Below, piece by piece: positions 5,357 to 5,919 of a stretch of 5,919 nucleotides of DNA; within the stretch, counting starts at the first letter, position 1, and each line of letters begins with the position of its first letter. The stretch is taken from assembly GCA_013330385.1 (NCBI GenBank), contig DUIL01000168.1, forward strand, positions 1 to 5,919. The letters run 5' to 3'. The notes beneath the pieces are model-generated. The model made no database searches, had not been told where the DNA came from, and was given only the letters and a program-made list of their open reading frames with translations. Made by a program: the position numbers and the translations under genes. Origin of the DNA: Candidatus Thalassarchaeaceae archaeon. GTDB lineage: Archaea > Thermoplasmatota > Poseidoniia > Poseidoniales > Thalassarchaeaceae.

Positions 5357-5854
5357 ATGGCGGGAAAAGAACAAGCCTTCAAGGCAGTGGTTAACGATAC
5401 CAACCCTGCAGCGAATGGGCGAGCATATTCAATTGATATCACCGGCTCAAACTACAACCATTTCCTAGGAAAGAAGATTGGCGACAGTGTCGATGGAATG
5501 TTCGTTGGAGAGGGTGACCAGACCCTAAGTGGCTACAAATTGCAGATTACTGGAGGCTCTGATGTCACTGGTCGACCCATGCGTCCTGACCTAGATGGAG
5601 CAGGAATAAAATCGGTTCTTGTCAGCCCTGGTGTTGGCTACAAAGGCAAGCGCTACGTGAAGAAGAACGCACAGGTCTATCGCTACAAGTACGATGGTAT
5701 TCGTAAGCGTAGAAACCTTCGTGGGAACATCATCAGTCAGGACACCCGTCAGATAAATCTGAAGGTCGTCGAAGCTGGGAAGCGTTCTCTTCCTGTAATC
5801 CTTGGTCTCGAAGAAGAGGCTGCTGCTGAGACACCCTCAAATGAAGAGGAATGA
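5357..5854 (+). CDS. rps6e: Small-subunit ribosomal protein eS6
   Basis: From ATG 5357 the protein has 165 residues and is eS6 (S6e), a small-subunit protein found in archaea and eukaryotes but not bacteria. The family core is GYKLQITGGSDVTG followed by RPMRPD (59-78), with IGKK-type FLGKKIGD at 36-43 and RGNIIS then RQINLKVVE at 122-139. The first residues (AFKAVVNDTNPAANGRAYSID) match the usual beta-strand opening. Between VGYKGKR (93-99) and RGNIIS (122-127) the basic loop appears about ten residues longer than common archaeal versions and is rich in Tyr, Lys and Arg. The C-terminus ends in an acidic tail (LEEEAAAETPSNEEE, 151-165). The start is set by AGGTGA upstream and by homology; the upstream GTG extension carries no family sequence. 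The stop overlaps the next start, a coupling that fits the frequent pairing of eS6 and aIF2 gamma genes in archaea. Confidence 0.95.
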   Translation: MAGKEQAFKAVVNDTNPAANGRAYSIDITGSNYNHFLGKKIGDSVDGMFVGEGDQTLSGYKLQITGGSDVTGRPMRPDLDGAGIKSVLVSPGVGYKGKRYVKKNAQVYRYKYDGIRKRRNLRGNIISQDTRQINLKVVEAGKRSLPVILGLEEEAAAETPSNEEE

Positions 5855-5919
5855 ATCGGCAGGAGTTGATGAGTCTGGCAAGCAAACTTCCTCGCCAGCC
5901 TGAAGTCAATATCGGCATG
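5851..5919 (+). CDS. eif2g: Translation initiation factor aIF2 subunit gamma, first 23 codons (runs off right edge)
   Basis: The 23 visible codons read MNRQELMSLASKLPRQ then PEVNIGM. The block QPEVNIG followed by a hydrophobic residue stands directly before the G1 loop (GHVDHGKT) in aIF2 gamma, the GTPase that, with the alpha and beta subunits, brings initiator methionyl-tRNA to the small subunit. The ATG overlaps the TGA of rps6e as ATGA (5851-5854), indicating a shared message. A second in-frame ATG at 5869, with AGGAG at 5861-5865, is an alternative start but its spacing of three bases is tight. The neighbouring eS6 gene is a common partner in archaea, which supports the call. No GTPase motif is inside the window, so the identification rests on a short segment plus context. 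Confidence 0.8.
   Translation, partial: MNRQELMSLASKLPRQPEVNIGM

Overview
The window looks like a core chromosomal segment of a moderate-GC marine-type euryarchaeon, most plausibly of the Poseidoniia (Marine Group II/III) or a relative in Thermoplasmatota. The archaeal assignment is firm. The window encodes an L10e-type uL16, eS6, an Orc1/Cdc6 initiator, an archaeal Dph2, an archaeal-type hypoxanthine phosphoribosyltransferase and the start of aIF2 gamma. The finer assignment is inference. It rests on the bacterial-type MutS beside these genes, on mixed use of Shine-Dalgarno sites and near-leaderless starts, and on proteins that lack the acidic bias and high GC of haloarchaea.

Layout: a 5' fragment of mutS reads leftward and runs off the left edge (1-546). 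A 156-bp divergent intergenic region with a two-part hairpin separates it from a ten-helix EamA/DMT transporter (703-1644). A second small hairpin sharing the core GCCCCTAYGGGGC follows the transporter. Next is a TATA box and a likely two-gene unit, rpl10e-hpt (1715-2851), then dph2 (2915-4018). A 91-bp GC-rich spacer with two imperfect 15-bp direct repeats precedes orc1/cdc6 (4110-5285). After another short spacer comes rps6e (5357-5854), whose stop overlaps the start of the aIF2 gamma gene (5851 to the right edge).

Functionally this is an information-processing neighbourhood. It holds two ribosomal proteins, a translation initiation GTPase, the enzyme that starts diphthamide synthesis on elongation factor 2, a purine salvage enzyme, the replication initiator and mismatch repair. 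The EamA exporter is the one gene without an information-processing or nucleotide role, and it is bracketed by the two related hairpins. All genes except mutS lie on the + strand. TATA-like elements 35-42 bases before rpl10e, dph2, orc1 and rps6e suggest mostly separate promoters with very short leaders.

I see no CRISPR array, transposase, tRNA, rRNA or defence system, and no gene-free stretch longer than 156 bases. The most interesting unexplained structures are the direct repeats in front of orc1/cdc6 and the related hairpins around the transporter. I do not see clear evidence for a wholly undescribed system.
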